A stretch of DNA of 64,000 nt from assembly GCA_937924335.1 (NCBI GenBank), contig CALDWW010000008.1:1-64000 (forward strand), given 5' to 3'. The stretch's first letter is position 1; every line of letters starts with the position of its first letter. The DNA is from an uncultured Gammaproteobacteria bacterium. GTDB taxonomy: Bacteria > Pseudomonadota > Gammaproteobacteria > Steroidobacterales > XN24. The notes beneath the pieces are model-generated. The model was not told the origin of the DNA. It saw only the letters and a list, made by a program, of their open reading frames with translations, and did no database searches. This document shows, piece by piece, positions 1 through 10,582 of this stretch. The position numbers and the translations under genes were made by a program.

Positions 1-1059
1 GATCTGGCCGTCGGTGATCGAGATCACGTTGGTGGGCACGAAGGCCGACACGTCGCCCGCCTGGGTTTCGATAATCGGCAGCGCCGTCAGCGAGCCGGTC
101 TTGCCCTTGACCTTGCCATCGGTGATCTTCTCAACGTACTCGGCGTTGATCCGGGCAGACCGCTCAAGCAGACGCGAGTGCAGATAGAAGACGTCACCGG
201 GATAGGCCTCGCGGCCCGGCGGCCGGCGCAGCAACAGGGAGACCTGTCGGTAGGCCCAGGCCTGTTTGGTCAGGTCGTCGTAGATGATCAGCGCATCCTC
301 GCCGCGATCCCGGAAGAATTCGCCCATGGCGCAGCCGGAGTAGGGAGCGATGTACTGCAGGGCCGCCGACTCCGCCGCGCCGGCGGCGATGACGATGGTG
401 TGCTCCATGGCGCCGTGCTCTTCCAGCTTGCTCACTACATTGGCGATGGACGACTGCTTCTGTCCGACGGCCACGTAGATGCACTTGATGCCGGTGCCCT
501 TCTGATTGATGATCGTGTCGATCGCCACGGCGGTCTTACCGGTCTGCCGGTCGCCGATGATCAGCTCACGCTGACCTCGGCCTACGGGCACCATGGAGTC
601 GATGGCCTTGAGGCCGGTCTGTACCGGCTCGCTCACCGACTGACGGGCGATAACTCCCGGCGCCACTTTCTCGATCGGCGATGTCTGGGTGGACTCGATC
701 GGGCCTTTGCCGTCCACCGGAACACCTAGCGAGTTGACCACCCGACCCAGCATGGCTTCGCCCACCGGCACCTCGAGGATGCGCCCGGTAGTCGTTACCT
801 TGGTGCCCTCTGAGATGTGCTTGTAGTCGCCCAGCACGACGGCGCCCACGGAGTCCCGCTCCAGGTTCAATGCCAGACCGAACGTGTTGCCCGGAAACTC
901 CAGCATTTCGCCGTAGGCGACGTCAGCCAGCCCGTGGACCCGGACGATGCCGTCCATAACGGAGACAACGGTCCCTTCGTTCCTGGCCTCGGTCGTCGCC
1001 TGGAACTGCTCGATTTTCTGTTTGATGAGATCGCTGATCTCAGATGCCTTGATTGACAT
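1..1059 (-). CDS. atpA: ATP synthase F1 subunit alpha (partial, C-terminus outside window)
   Basis: Regulatory/catalytic alpha subunit of the F1 head of the F-type ATP synthase. The first 353 residues are visible, against about 513 in the family; the gene runs off the left edge. The start is the ATG whose complement lies at 1057-1059, giving an N-terminus [12 protein letters not shown] typical of AtpA. The P-loop GDRQTGKT is encoded around 510-535 and the downstream nucleotide-binding region is intact. It lies 13 bp after atpH in the order atpI-B-E-F-H-A, so gamma, beta and epsilon genes are expected beyond the edge. Identification is secure. Confidence 0.98.
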   Translation of the reverse strand, partial: MSIKASEISDLIKQKIEQFQATTEARNEGTVVSVMDGIVRVHGLADVAYGEMLEFPGNTFGLALNLERDSVGAVVLGDYKHISEGTKVTTTGRILEVPVGEAMLGRVVNSLGVPVDGKGPIESTQTSPIEKVAPGVIARQSVSEPVQTGLKAIDSMVPVGRGQRELIIGDRQTGKTAVAIDTIINQKGTGIKCIYVAVGQKQSSIANVVSKLEEHGAMEHTIVIAAGAAESAALQYIAPYSGCAMGEFFRDRGEDALIIYDDLTKQAWAYRQVSLLLRRPPGREAYPGDVFYLHSRLLERSARINAEYVEKITDGKVKGKTGSLTALPIIETQAGDVSAFVPTNVISITDGQI

Positions 1060-1072
1060 GGAAAAACTTCCT

Positions 1073-1609
1073 TTAGTGCGTCACGGCGCCGGCTAGCCGG
1101 TCGAGCCGGCCGCGGAGGGATCCGTCGATAACCACGTCGCCCGATCTCACGATGGCGCCGCCTATCAGGGAGGCGTCGATATCGCAGTTCAGGCGGACTT
1201 CCTTGCCCAGGCGATTCTTCATCGCCGTCGCGAAATGCTGCTTTTGTTCATCGGAGAGCGGTACCGCCGAGGTCACATCCACGTCGGCAATGTTCTCGTA
1301 CTGGTCTCTCAGAGCCTCGAACTGCCGCGCGATGGCCGGCAGACAATCGAGGCGCCCGTTGTCCGCAAGCAGGCGGATGAAATTCTGTTGCTTCTGACCC
1401 GCATGCTCACCACAGACATCGATGACGAGACTCGCCAGGCGCTCTGGCGTTGCTTCCGGGCTGCGCATCAGACCCTGGAAGCCCTCGTCCTCGATGACCG
1501 TACAGGCGAGCGTCAGCGCCGCCGTCCACCCGCCGAACGCGTCTTCGTCGCGCGCCAGCTCAAAGACGGCCTTGGCGTAGGGCCTTGCAACGGTTGTGAT
1601 TTCAGCCAT
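1073..1609 (-). CDS. atpH: ATP synthase F1 subunit delta
   Basis: Stalk subunit joining the F1 head to the peripheral b-subunit stator. The 178-residue product has the usual family length, begins [19 protein letters not shown] (the conserved PYAKA start of OSCP/delta proteins), and ends with the segment [20 protein letters not shown] typical of the C-terminal domain. It sits 16 bp after atpF and 13 bp before atpA, so it is co-transcribed with both. Nothing unusual was seen. Confidence 0.97.
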   Translation of the reverse strand: MAEITTVARPYAKAVFELARDEDAFGGWTAALTLACTVIEDEGFQGLMRSPEATPERLASLVIDVCGEHAGQKQQNFIRLLADNGRLDCLPAIARQFEALRDQYENIADVDVTSAVPLSDEQKQHFATAMKNRLGKEVRLNCDIDASLIGGAIVRSGDVVIDGSLRGRLDRLAGAVTH

Positions 1610-1625
1610 CGCCGACTCCTGATCG

Positions 1626-2096
1626 TCAGAGCTCGGAGGCGAGCTTGTCCAGCAACTGCTTGTGCGTTGCCGGATCGATTTCGCGCTCGAGCAACTGCCT
1701 GGCGCCGCTCAAAGCGACCGCCGCCACGTCTCCCCGCAGAGCGTCCCGGGCGCGACTCGCTTCCTGCGAGATCTCCGCCTTGGCCTGCGCGATCAGCCGC
1801 TCGCCTTCCGAGACAGCTTCTCCCCGGGCCTGGTCGACGATCTCGCGCCCGCGCTTCTCCGCCTGCTGGATGACTTCTGCGGCCTTCTCGCGCGACTCGC
1901 GCACGGTCTCCTCGAAACGGGCCTGAGCCTCTTCGAGCTTCTTCTGGCCGTCTTCCGCGGCGGCCAGACCGTCGGCGATTGTCTTGCGACGCTCATCCAG
2001 GGCATGCACCAGCGGCGGCCAGACGAACCTCATGCAGAACCAGACGAACACGATCATGGCGATCGTCTGGCCGATGATGGTCATGTTGATATCCAC
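1626..2096 (-). CDS. atpF: ATP synthase F0 subunit b
   Basis: Peripheral stalk subunit of ATP synthase. The 156-residue protein has one N-terminal membrane helix (about residues 5-25, beginning [20 protein letters not shown]), followed by a long charged Glu/Lys/Ala-rich helix expected to form the dimeric coiled coil up to the delta subunit. Length and layout match E. coli-type AtpF. It lies between atpE (46 bp upstream) and atpH (16 bp downstream) in the operon. Confidence 0.97.
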   Translation of the reverse strand: MDINMTIIGQTIAMIVFVWFCMRFVWPPLVHALDERRKTIADGLAAAEDGQKKLEEAQARFEETVRESREKAAEVIQQAEKRGREIVDQARGEAVSEGERLIAQAKAEISQEASRARDALRGDVAAVALSGARQLLEREIDPATHKQLLDKLASEL

Positions 2097-2142
2097 CTTG
2101 CGCCTCCTAGCGGATCAGTTTCAGTGAAGTGGTCGCCGGCAA

Positions 2143-2439
<297 letters not shown>

Positions 2440-2454
2440 CTAAGGGTCCGCAGC

Positions 2455-3270
<816 letters not shown>

Positions 3271-3675
3271 TCAACTTGTCATCGATTGGCCCGGAAACCG
3301 GGACGTCGCCAGGGCGATCCACATGACCCCCTGCGCCGCCAGGAATCCGGCGAACAGCCAACCCGGCCGCAGCGGCCGGATCAGCACAAATACCGCCGCA
3401 AACAGAGCGGCCGTCAACAGGAGCTTCCCCGCAGCGCCGACATAAGTTGCAGTCAGCGCGCTTCGAGGGTCCCGCGCCAGGCTCCCGGCAAACATTCGCA
3501 GTGCCAGAAACGTGTTCGGCACGACGCAGATCAGACCGCCGAGAACGGCGGAGTAAGCCGCGATCGTACCGGCCCAGAGCAGCCCCGCCGCCGCTGCGGC
3601 CACCCCTGCGCCCAGCTGGGCAAGGAGAATCCGAAGCATGGCCGACAAGGGGCTGGTCTGAGGCGAAACACCCAC
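3271..3675 (-). CDS. atpI: ATP synthase subunit I
   Basis: Small hydrophobic protein encoded first in many bacterial atp operons; it is thought to help c-ring assembly. The 134-residue product has four predicted membrane segments and the central segment GLICVVPNTFLALRMF typical of the AtpI/UncI family. It is the first gene after the promoter at 3783-3812. An in-frame ATG at residue 13 (MLRILLAQLGAG) would give a shorter 122-residue product, so the exact start is uncertain. Confidence 0.9.
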   Translation of the reverse strand: MGVSPQTSPLSAMLRILLAQLGAGVAAAAAGLLWAGTIAAYSAVLGGLICVVPNTFLALRMFAGSLARDPRSALTATYVGAAGKLLLTAALFAAVFVLIRPLRPGWLFAGFLAAQGVMWIALATSRFPGQSMTS

Positions 3676-3782
3676 GGTGCCGATATCCCCTGGTAACTAG
3701 AAACGCCACTTGCGCCCTTCCGGGCACTGGGTGGCGTCACGGCTGGGTCACGTCCTCAATCGACGCTACCCGTAGCCCTATT

Positions 3783-3812
3783 ATTATACGGGTTTGGCTT
3801 TTGGCAGTGCAA
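3783..3812 (-). promoter_or_regulatory. Probable sigma-70 promoter of the atp operon
   Basis: On the minus strand a -35 element TTGCAC (complement of 3807-3812) is followed after 18 bp by a perfect -10 TATAAT (complement of 3783-3788). It lies about 110 bp upstream of atpI and points into the atp operon. The gap 3676-3824 contains no gene. Confidence 0.7.
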
Positions 3813-3824
3813 CGTAACCGACAC

Positions 3825-4712
3825 TCAACGGATGTGAGCCAGGATGCCCTCGAGTTCGTCGAGACTGTTGTAGCTGATCACCAGTTTGCCACTACCCTTG
3901 GTGCCCTGGCGTACCTGGACCCGGGTGCCGAGCCGGTCGCCCAGATCGGCCTCCAGCCGTGCGACATTCGGGTCGGATTTCCTGGTCACGACAGTATCCG
4001 CCGGCGGCGCAGTAATCCGCTTGACCAATCGCTCCGTCTCGCGAACGGAGAGGCCCTTCGATGCCACGGTCCTGGCCGCTGCCAGCTGGGCGCCGGCATC
4101 ACTGATGCCGAGCAGGGCTCTGGCGTGCCCCATCTCGAGCTCGCGGATCTCGACCATGCGCTTTACCTCGGCGGACAGATCGAGCAGCCGCAGCAGATTG
4201 GTAACGGCCGCCCGTGAGCGCCCGACGGCCTGCGCGGCCTGCTGATGGGTCATGCCGAACTCGTCGATCAGTCGTTCAAGCGCCCGGGCCTCCTCGAGCG
4301 GATTGAGGTTCTCGCGCTGGATATTCTCGATCAGCGCCATAGCCACGGCGGCCTCGTCCGGCACATCCCGGACTATTGCGGGGATCTCCTGCAGGCCGGC
4401 CAGCTGAGCGGCACGCCAGCGGCGCTCGCCGGCAATGATTTCATAACGGGTCGCGCCTCCGGCACCTGCCAGCGGCCGCACCACGATAGGCTGGACAACG
4501 CCCTGGGCGCGGATGGAATCGGCCAGATCCTCCAGAGACTCCGTTCGCAGATCGTGACGCGGCTGATAACGGCCACGCTCCAGCAGATCGACGGGGAGAT
4601 CATGGAGTCCGGCCACGGCCGTCGCCGACGGACCGTCGGCGGCCCCTGAGGAGTCCGGAGTGCTTAGCAGGGCATCGAGCCCCCGCCCTAGGGTGCGGCG
4701 CCTGGCGGACAT
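3825..4712 (-). CDS. parB: Chromosome partitioning protein ParB
   Basis: CTP-dependent DNA clamp that loads at parS sites near the origin and, with ParA, segregates the chromosome. The 295-residue protein starts MSARRRTLGRGLDALL, the usual ParB N-terminal tail that contacts ParA. It has the CTP-binding motif GERRWRAAQ at about residues 95-103, a helix-turn-helix (MTHQQAAQAVGRSRAAVTNLL) near 155-175, and a C-terminal dimerisation domain. A second in-frame ATG 18 bp upstream is possible; I chose the one that gives the conserved N-terminus. It lies 53 bp after parA. Matching parS sites are at 35709 and 36315. Confidence 0.95.
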   Translation of the reverse strand: MSARRRTLGRGLDALLSTPDSSGAADGPSATAVAGLHDLPVDLLERGRYQPRHDLRTESLEDLADSIRAQGVVQPIVVRPLAGAGGATRYEIIAGERRWRAAQLAGLQEIPAIVRDVPDEAAVAMALIENIQRENLNPLEEARALERLIDEFGMTHQQAAQAVGRSRAAVTNLLRLLDLSAEVKRMVEIRELEMGHARALLGISDAGAQLAAARTVASKGLSVRETERLVKRITAPPADTVVTRKSDPNVARLEADLGDRLGTRVQVRQGTKGSGKLVISYNSLDELEGILAHIR

Positions 4713-4765
4713 GGTATTGCTCTCTCGCATCTGCGGTCGGAAGGAACCCGGAAGTGTAGCAGAGC

Positions 4766-5551
4766 CTATAGCCCGGCCTGCCCGTGACCGTCTTCCATGC
4801 GGATGATCTCGGCCGCCAGGGCCAGATAGGCCAGTGCTCCCCGGGAATATTTGTCATGGAACAAGGCGGGGACGCCAAAGCTCGGCGCCTCGGCCAGACG
4901 TACATTGCGCGGGATCACCGTACGGTACACCTTGTCGCCGAAGTGCAGAATGAGCTGACCGGAGACCTCATTGGCCAGATTGTTCCGCGGGTCGAACATC
5001 GTCCGCAGGATGCCCGCCAGACCCAACCTGGGATTGACCGCTCCCCGGATCTGCTCGACGGTCGAGAGCAGGGATGACAGGCCCTCGAGAGCGTAGTACT
5101 CGCACTGCATCGGTATCAGGACGCCGGTGGCGGCAGTCAGGCCGTTGACCGTCAGCATGTTGATGGATGGCGGGCAGTCGATCAGGACATAATCGTAATC
5201 GCCCTTGAGCGGCTCGAGCGCCGCGCGCAAGCGTGTCTCGCGGCCGAATTCGTTTAGCAGCTTGACCTCGGCCGCGGTGAGATCGGCATTTGCCGGGATG
5301 ATGTCGAACCCGCCTTGTGCTGACGGCTGGATTGCGTCCCCGGCCTCTGAATCACCCAGCAGGACGTCATAGGTGGATACGTCCAGCTCATTCTTGTCGA
5401 TGCCAGACCCCATCGTCGCGTTGCCCTGGGGGTCCAGGTCTACCATCAGGACGCGCCTGTCGTTCGCTACCAGCGAGGCGGCAAGATTGACCGCTGTCGT
5501 GGTCTTGCCGACACCGCCCTTCTGGTTCGCTACGGCGATTATCTTTGTCAT
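4766..5551 (-). CDS. parA: Chromosome partitioning ATPase ParA
   Basis: Deviant Walker-type ATPase of the chromosomal ParABS system. The 261-residue protein begins MTKIIAVANQKGGVGKTTTA with the P-loop KGGVGKTT at residues 10-17. The signature aspartates lie in LMVDLDPQGNA and VLIDCPPS. The reading frame is open for another 58 codons upstream, but that stretch lies inside rsmG and lacks ParA similarity. The chosen ATG overlaps the rsmG stop (ATGA), implying translational coupling. Length is typical of chromosomal ParA/Soj. Confidence 0.96.
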   Translation of the reverse strand: MTKIIAVANQKGGVGKTTTAVNLAASLVANDRRVLMVDLDPQGNATMGSGIDKNELDVSTYDVLLGDSEAGDAIQPSAQGGFDIIPANADLTAAEVKLLNEFGRETRLRAALEPLKGDYDYVLIDCPPSINMLTVNGLTAATGVLIPMQCEYYALEGLSSLLSTVEQIRGAVNPRLGLAGILRTMFDPRNNLANEVSGQLILHFGDKVYRTVIPRNVRLAEAPSFGVPALFHDKYSRGALAYLALAAEIIRMEDGHGQAGL

Positions 5552-6201
5552 GTCTTCAGTCTGGTCGCCGTTGCGGGGACAAGAACAATCAGGTGTCGAT
5601 GTGCATCGACGCCGGGGACTCTCAACTGGCGTGTTTCCGCAATCCGCCAGTCGGACGGGACATTGGCCAGTTCTTCCGGATCCAGCCTGCCCTTCATTGC
5701 CATCAGGCAGCCACTCCGACCACACAGATGGCCGGCCAGTCGGATAAAATCCGATACGCTTGCAAACGCCCGGCTGATCACGGTATCAAAGCCCACCTCG
5801 TCGGCATAGTCCTCCACGCGGCTTTTCACCACGGTCACATTACCCAGCCCCAGCCGCCCCGCCGCATGGTCCGCGAACCTGGTTTTCTTGCCATTGCTGT
5901 CCAGCAGTATGAACTGACTGTCAGGAACCGCGATAGCCAGGGGTATCCCGGGCAGACCGGGCCCGGAACCGATGTCGGCCACTCTCTGGCCGCGCAAGCT
6001 GGGCAGAACGCTCAGGCTATCGAGGAGGTGTCGTGAAACCATCTCGCGGGGATTGCGCACGGCGGTCAGGTTATAGGCCCGGTTCCACTTGGCCAGGAGC
6101 TGCAGGTAAGCCAGAAGCAGCTTCTCCTGGCCCTCGGCCAGCCGTATGCCCAGCCGTTCCACGCCGTTTCTCAATTCGCCCGCGTTCGTCTCGTCGGCCA
6201 T
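5548..6201 (-). CDS. rsmG: 16S rRNA (guanine(527)-N7)-methyltransferase RsmG
   Basis: Methylates G527 of 16S rRNA using SAM. The 217-residue product has the Rossmann SAM motif VADIGSGPGLPGIPLA at about residues 75-90 and the RsmG/GidB segment WNRAYNLTAVRNPREMVSRH near 39-58. The start is the ATG giving MADETNAGEL; a GTG six bases upstream is also possible. It heads the rsmG-parA-parB set. In many gammaproteobacteria mnmG lies directly upstream; here it is 19 kb away. Confidence 0.96.
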   Translation of the reverse strand: MADETNAGELRNGVERLGIRLAEGQEKLLLAYLQLLAKWNRAYNLTAVRNPREMVSRHLLDSLSVLPSLRGQRVADIGSGPGLPGIPLAIAVPDSQFILLDSNGKKTRFADHAAGRLGLGNVTVVKSRVEDYADEVGFDTVISRAFASVSDFIRLAGHLCGRSGCLMAMKGRLDPEELANVPSDWRIAETRQLRVPGVDAHRHLIVLVPATATRLKT

Positions 6202-6329
6202 GCACACTCTCCGGCAAGGCCGCGAAGTATAACGGGGTCGCTTGTAAGGTGACTGGAAGAGAGCCTAACGAAAGCCGCGGCTGTTGCAGCCGCGGCATCG
6301 GATAGAATCGCTTGAATGGGCCGCTCGCG

Positions 6330-6833
6330 CTACCCGCCTCGTCCGGACCGGCCTCCAACCCGCTGCCCGTCACTGGCGCCGTGCTTTTGCCCGCCACCTG
6401 CTCCGTCCTGGCGCCGCTGCTGGCGGCGCTCGCGGATTTGTGCCTGTTCTTCCGGACTCAGCGACTCGAATCGCGCCCGGCGCTCTTCGCGCACGCGGGC
6501 CTGCTCGTCTGGACTGAGTGACTGCCAGTGTTCACGGGCGTGCTGTCGCCGGGTCTCCCTGCGCTCCCGAACCTGGTCCTGCTCCTCGGGACTCATGGCC
6601 TCCCACCTTGCCCGCTGCTCAGCCCGGGCACGCTCCCGCTCATCCGGCGTAAGCGACTGCCATTGCTCGCGCCTGGCCTGTCGTTCTTCCGGGGACAAGC
6701 CCTGTTTGCCAGCCGTTGTCCTTGCGGCAGGGTCGCTTGCGGACGGTGACTGGTCAGAATCCTGCGCCCACGCGGTCGTCACACCGGTAAGTAACAGCGC
6801 CGCAGCCATGGCCGCAAATTTACTGGTCTTCAT
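6330..6833 (-). CDS. Secreted Arg/Glu-rich repeat protein (DUF3106-like)
   Basis: A 167-residue protein with a signal peptide (MKTSKFAAMAAALLLTG, cleavage after AWA-Q) and an extremely charged mature part. From about residue 45 it consists of roughly four imperfect 20-24-residue units built on the pattern (L/M)(S/T)P(E/D)E followed by an Arg/Glu/Gln-rich helix and a Trp or Phe, for example GLSPEERQARREQW and SLSPDEQARVREERRARF. This pattern resembles DUF3106-type proteins. The C-terminal 25 residues are Gly/Arg/Gln-rich. The start at 6833 is chosen because it gives a clean signal peptide; a start 21 bp upstream is possible. It is likely periplasmic and of unknown role. Confidence 0.75.
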   Translation of the reverse strand: MKTSKFAAMAAALLLTGVTTAWAQDSDQSPSASDPAARTTAGKQGLSPEERQARREQWQSLTPDERERARAEQRARWEAMSPEEQDQVRERRETRRQHAREHWQSLSPDEQARVREERRARFESLSPEEQAQIRERRQQRRQDGAGGGQKHGASDGQRVGGRSGRGG

Positions 6834-6931
6834 GTCAAACCTCCGTGGTGACAATAGGGATCATCGCTACTCAATGATCTCAACGCACCAGTTCGACCGA
6901 GGTTGACAGCCCCTCAAGGCCCGCAGCGAAC

Positions 6932-8383
6932 TCAGGCCTTGACCAGTAGTGCCATGAAGTCATCCACAGGGGTCTTTTCCAGGCCGGCCTGGTCGGCACA
7001 CAGGTCGGTGAGCCGATCGAACTGCCCGGTGGCCAGCTTTCCTGCCAGGCTCGACTCGAATTTCGACACCAGGACCGGGATCCCTTCCTGCCTGCGTTTC
7101 CTGTGCCCGATCGGGAATTCGACCTCGACGCGGGCGGTCGCTGTGCCATCCTTGAAGAAGACCTGCACAGCATTGCCGATATAACGTTTCTCGGCATCGT
7201 AATAGTCACGCGTGAAACGCCCGTTCTCCTTGACTCTCATCTTGTCCCGCAAGGCGTCGACGCGCGAATCCGACGCGACGTCATCCTCATAGTCTGCGGC
7301 CGTCAGTCGCCCGAATACGAGCGGCACCGCAACCATGTACTGGATGCAGTGATCGCGGTCTGCCGGGTTGTCCAGGGGGCCGGTCTTGTCGATGATGCGG
7401 ACACCGGGTTCCTGCGTCTCGATGAGGACTTCCTTCACTTCGTCCACCCGGTCCGCGACTTCCGCATGCAACTCCATGGCGGCCTCTACGGCAGTCTGGG
7501 CATGGAATTCGGCTGGAAAGGAGATCTTGAAGAGAACGTTCTCCATCACATAGCTGCCGTACTCCTGCGGGAAGCTCAGCGGCTTGCCGTCGAAGAGCAC
7601 GTCGCAGAAACCCCATCCCGCAGCTGACAGGGCCGACGGATAGCCCATCTCGCCGGTCATTGCGATCAGCGCATGACGAACGCCGCGGCTGGTCGCGTCA
7701 CCGGCCGCCCAGCTCTTCCGGGAGCCTGTGTTCGGTGCATGTCGGTACGTCCGCAGAGCACCGCCATCGATCCATGCGTTCGAGACCGCATTGATGATCT
7801 GTTCACGGTTCCCTCCCAGCATCCCGGTGACGACTGCCGTCGTCGCGATCCTGACCAGCAACACGTGATCCAGCCCGACCCGATTGAAGCTGTTCTCCAG
7901 CGCGATCACGCCCTGGATCTCGTGAGCCTTGATCATGGCGGTCAGCACGTCCCGGACGGACAACGGGTCTCTGCCTTCCGCCGCAGCCTTGCGGCTAAGG
8001 TAATCGGCGACGGCCAGGATACCGCCGAGATTGTCGGACGGATGACCCCACTCCGCGGCCAGCCAGGTGTCGTTGAAGTCGAGCCAGCGGATCATGGCGC
8101 CAATGTTGAACGCGCCCTGAACAGGATCCAGCTCCCAGCTGGTGCCGGGTACCCGGCTGCCCCCGGGCATGGTCGCACCAGGCACAACCGGGCCCATCAG
8201 CTTCGTGCAGGCGGCGTAGTCGAGAGCCTGGAATCCGCAGGCCAGTGTGTCCATGAGGCAATACCGGGCGGTCTCGTAGGCAACCTCACTGGTGATCTCA
8301 CAGCCGATGACGTAGTCGGCGATGCTGGCGAGCACCGCATCGGGTGGCGGGCGCTTGGCCGAACGGATATCAACGGAAGACAT
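6932..8383 (-). CDS. prpD: 2-methylcitrate dehydratase PrpD (MmgE/PrpD family)
   Basis: Dehydrates 2-methylcitrate to cis-2-methylaconitate in the methylcitrate cycle for propionyl-CoA breakdown. The 483-residue protein matches PrpD through its length, through segments such as [31 protein letters not shown] and [20 protein letters not shown], and through its C-terminal alpha/beta domain. It is the last gene of the same-strand series acuI-prpB-prpC-prpD, 63 bp after prpC. No prpF/acnD pair is present, consistent with the PrpD-type route. Confidence 0.95.
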   Translation of the reverse strand: MSSVDIRSAKRPPPDAVLASIADYVIGCEITSEVAYETARYCLMDTLACGFQALDYAACTKLMGPVVPGATMPGGSRVPGTSWELDPVQGAFNIGAMIRWLDFNDTWLAAEWGHPSDNLGGILAVADYLSRKAAAEGRDPLSVRDVLTAMIKAHEIQGVIALENSFNRVGLDHVLLVRIATTAVVTGMLGGNREQIINAVSNAWIDGGALRTYRHAPNTGSRKSWAAGDATSRGVRHALIAMTGEMGYPSALSAAGWGFCDVLFDGKPLSFPQEYGSYVMENVLFKISFPAEFHAQTAVEAAMELHAEVADRVDEVKEVLIETQEPGVRIIDKTGPLDNPADRDHCIQYMVAVPLVFGRLTAADYEDDVASDSRVDALRDKMRVKENGRFTRDYYDAEKRYIGNAVQVFFKDGTATARVEVEFPIGHRKRRQEGIPVLVSKFESSLAGKLATGQFDRLTDLCADQAGLEKTPVDDFMALLVKA

Positions 8384-8446
8384 ATGGCCTCCTGTAATGA
8401 AGGTTTCTGGCGGGCGCCCTGACGGGCGCCGGCCACGATGGAAGAC

Positions 8447-9571
8447 TCAGGATCGTTCGTCGATGGGGATCCAGTTCTGCAATTCAGGCCCGATGTATTC
8501 GGCGCCCGGACGGATCAGGCGATTGTTGGCGCGCTGCTCCATGATGTGGGCGGACCACCCGGTGATGCGCGAACAGACGAAAATCGGGGTAAACAGTGGT
8601 GTCGGGATGCCCATGAAATGGTACGCCGTGGCCGAGTAGAAGTCGGCATTCGGAAACAGTTTCTTCTCCTCCCACATCACCTTCTCGACGACCTCTGAAA
8701 CAGGGTATAGCCGGCTGTCTCCGACCTCCTCGGCCAGCCGCCGGGAGAACTCCTTGATGACCTTGTTGCGCGGATCCGAGGTCGTGTAGACGCGATGTCC
8801 AAAACCCATGATCTTGTCCTTGCGGGCCAGTGCATCGCGGATTCCGGTCTCCGCCTCGGCGACAGTGCGGAACCTCTCCACCAGCTCCATGGCTGCCTCG
8901 TTAGCGCCGCCATGCAACGGCCCCCGCAGGGCGCCGATCGCGCCGGTGACGGCCGAATGAAAGTCAGACAATGTCGCCGCTATCACCCTGGCGGTGAATG
9001 TCGAGGCGTTGAATTCGTGTTCCGCGTAGAGGATCAGGGATACGTCAAGCACTCGCCGATGGAACTCGCTGGGCGGCTGATCGTGCAACAGGTGCAAGAA
9101 GTGACCGGCAACGCTGTCGTCGTCCGTCTCGGTCTCGATGCGAACACCATCGACATGGAATCGGTGCCAGTACATCAGGATGGAGGGCAAGCAGGCCAGC
9201 AAGCGGTCGGCGACTTGCCTCTGGTTTGAGAAGTCACCCTCCGGCTCGACATTGCCGAGCATAGAGCAGCCGGTGCGGAGCACGTCCATGGGATGAGCGT
9301 CGGCCGGTATCTTCTCCAACGTGTCCTTCAACGCGTCGGGCAATCCACGGAACCCTTTCAGGCGCTCGATATATGCAGCCAGTCCTTGCCGATCCGGCAA
9401 AGTGCCGTAATGCAGGAGGTAGCCCACCTCCTCGAAACTGGCATTTTCCGCCAGATCGTAGATGTCATAGCCGCGATATGTGAGTCCCGCGCCCTCTTTG
9501 CCTACCGTTGCTATCGCCGTCTCTCCGGCGGTCACGCCGGCCAGTCCACCCGCTTTCTTCTTGTCGATCAT
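8447..9571 (-). CDS. prpC: 2-methylcitrate synthase PrpC
   Basis: Citrate-synthase-fold enzyme condensing propionyl-CoA with oxaloacetate. The 374 residues match the short PrpC type rather than the ~430-residue housekeeping citrate synthase. Visible are the N-terminal GLAGVTAGETAIATVGKEG segment, the catalytic-region motifs GPLHGGANEAAMEL and MGFGHRVYTTSDPRN, and the C-terminal Arg-containing region. The assignment to 2-methylcitrate over citrate rests mainly on the flanking prpB and prpD. Confidence 0.94.
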   Translation of the reverse strand: MIDKKKAGGLAGVTAGETAIATVGKEGAGLTYRGYDIYDLAENASFEEVGYLLHYGTLPDRQGLAAYIERLKGFRGLPDALKDTLEKIPADAHPMDVLRTGCSMLGNVEPEGDFSNQRQVADRLLACLPSILMYWHRFHVDGVRIETETDDDSVAGHFLHLLHDQPPSEFHRRVLDVSLILYAEHEFNASTFTARVIAATLSDFHSAVTGAIGALRGPLHGGANEAAMELVERFRTVAEAETGIRDALARKDKIMGFGHRVYTTSDPRNKVIKEFSRRLAEEVGDSRLYPVSEVVEKVMWEEKKLFPNADFYSATAYHFMGIPTPLFTPIFVCSRITGWSAHIMEQRANNRLIRPGAEYIGPELQNWIPIDERS

Positions 9572-9601
9572 CTGCGTTCTCCAGAGTTCGGCAGGTCGGT
9601 C

Positions 9602-10492
9602 TTAGTCGCTGTCGTCGCGACTGAACAGATCGTCCAGCTTTTCTTCATATTCGTGATAACCGAGGACTTCGTAGAGCTCGGCCCGGGTCTGCATGCTGTC
9701 GATAACGCTCTTCTGAGTGCCATCCGTTCTCAGCGACTCGTAGACGGCGATCGCGGCCCGGCTCATGGCGCGAAAGGCCGACAGGGGGTACAAGGCAAGG
9801 CGGACACCGGCCTCGGCAAGTTCCGTCGTCGTAAAGAGGGGTGTCTGGCCAAACTCCGTGATGTTCGCGAGTACTGGAATACCGACTGATGCCGTGAAAT
9901 CACGATACTCGCCGAGCGTATTGAGCGCCTCCGCAAAAATCATATCGGCGCCCGCCTCCACATAGGCGCCGGCCCGATCCAGAGCAGCTTGCTGACCCTC
10001 GACCGCATGCGCATCGGTGCGCGCCATCACCACGAACCTGGCGTCGGTTCTGGCGTCGGCAGCGGCCCTGATTCGATCGCACATTTCGGCGCAACTCACC
10101 AGGGCTTTGCCAGGGCGGTGCCCGCAACGTTTCGACTGAACCTGGTCCTCGATATGGATGCCGGCTGCACCGGCAGCAGTCAGATCGCGAACGGTCCGCG
10201 CGATCATGAAGGCCTGTCCCCAGCCCGTATCGGCGTCGACCAGCAACGGCAGGTCAGTGATGCCTGCAATGCGGCGGACATCCTCGCAGACGTCGTTCAG
10301 GCTGGTCAGCCCCAGATCCGGGAAACCGAAGGAGGCATTAGCGACGCCGGCGCCCGACAGGTAGATCGCGCGGAAACCGGCCCGCTCCGCCAACAGCGCA
10401 GAGTAGGCATTGATCGTGCCGACGACCTGCAGCGGCCGCTCCAGCTCGAGGGCTTGCCAGAGGCGCTCTCCCGCGGATGTCGGTAAAGACAT
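9602..10492 (-). CDS. prpB: 2-methylisocitrate lyase PrpB
   Basis: Cleaves 2-methylisocitrate to pyruvate and succinate, the last step of the methylcitrate cycle. The chosen start [10 protein letters not shown] gives 296 residues, the usual PrpB length; an upstream in-frame start would add 26 unrelated residues. The lyase signature KRCGHRP is at residues 121-127 with the catalytic Cys123, and metal-binding acidic residues lie in VDADTGWGQ (about 85-93). It lies 30 bp upstream of prpC and 90 bp after the acuI-like gene. Confidence 0.95.
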   Translation of the reverse strand: MSLPTSAGERLWQALELERPLQVVGTINAYSALLAERAGFRAIYLSGAGVANASFGFPDLGLTSLNDVCEDVRRIAGITDLPLLVDADTGWGQAFMIARTVRDLTAAGAAGIHIEDQVQSKRCGHRPGKALVSCAEMCDRIRAAADARTDARFVVMARTDAHAVEGQQAALDRAGAYVEAGADMIFAEALNTLGEYRDFTASVGIPVLANITEFGQTPLFTTTELAEAGVRLALYPLSAFRAMSRAAIAVYESLRTDGTQKSVIDSMQTRAELYEVLGYHEYEEKLDDLFSRDDSD

Positions 10493-10582
10493 GGATGGAC
10501 TCCCGATGTCAGGGCCAGGGTTCCGCCCGGCCAAGGGGGCCCTCCATTTTAGCCCAGACGCGATCGGCACGTCAGGTGTGGG

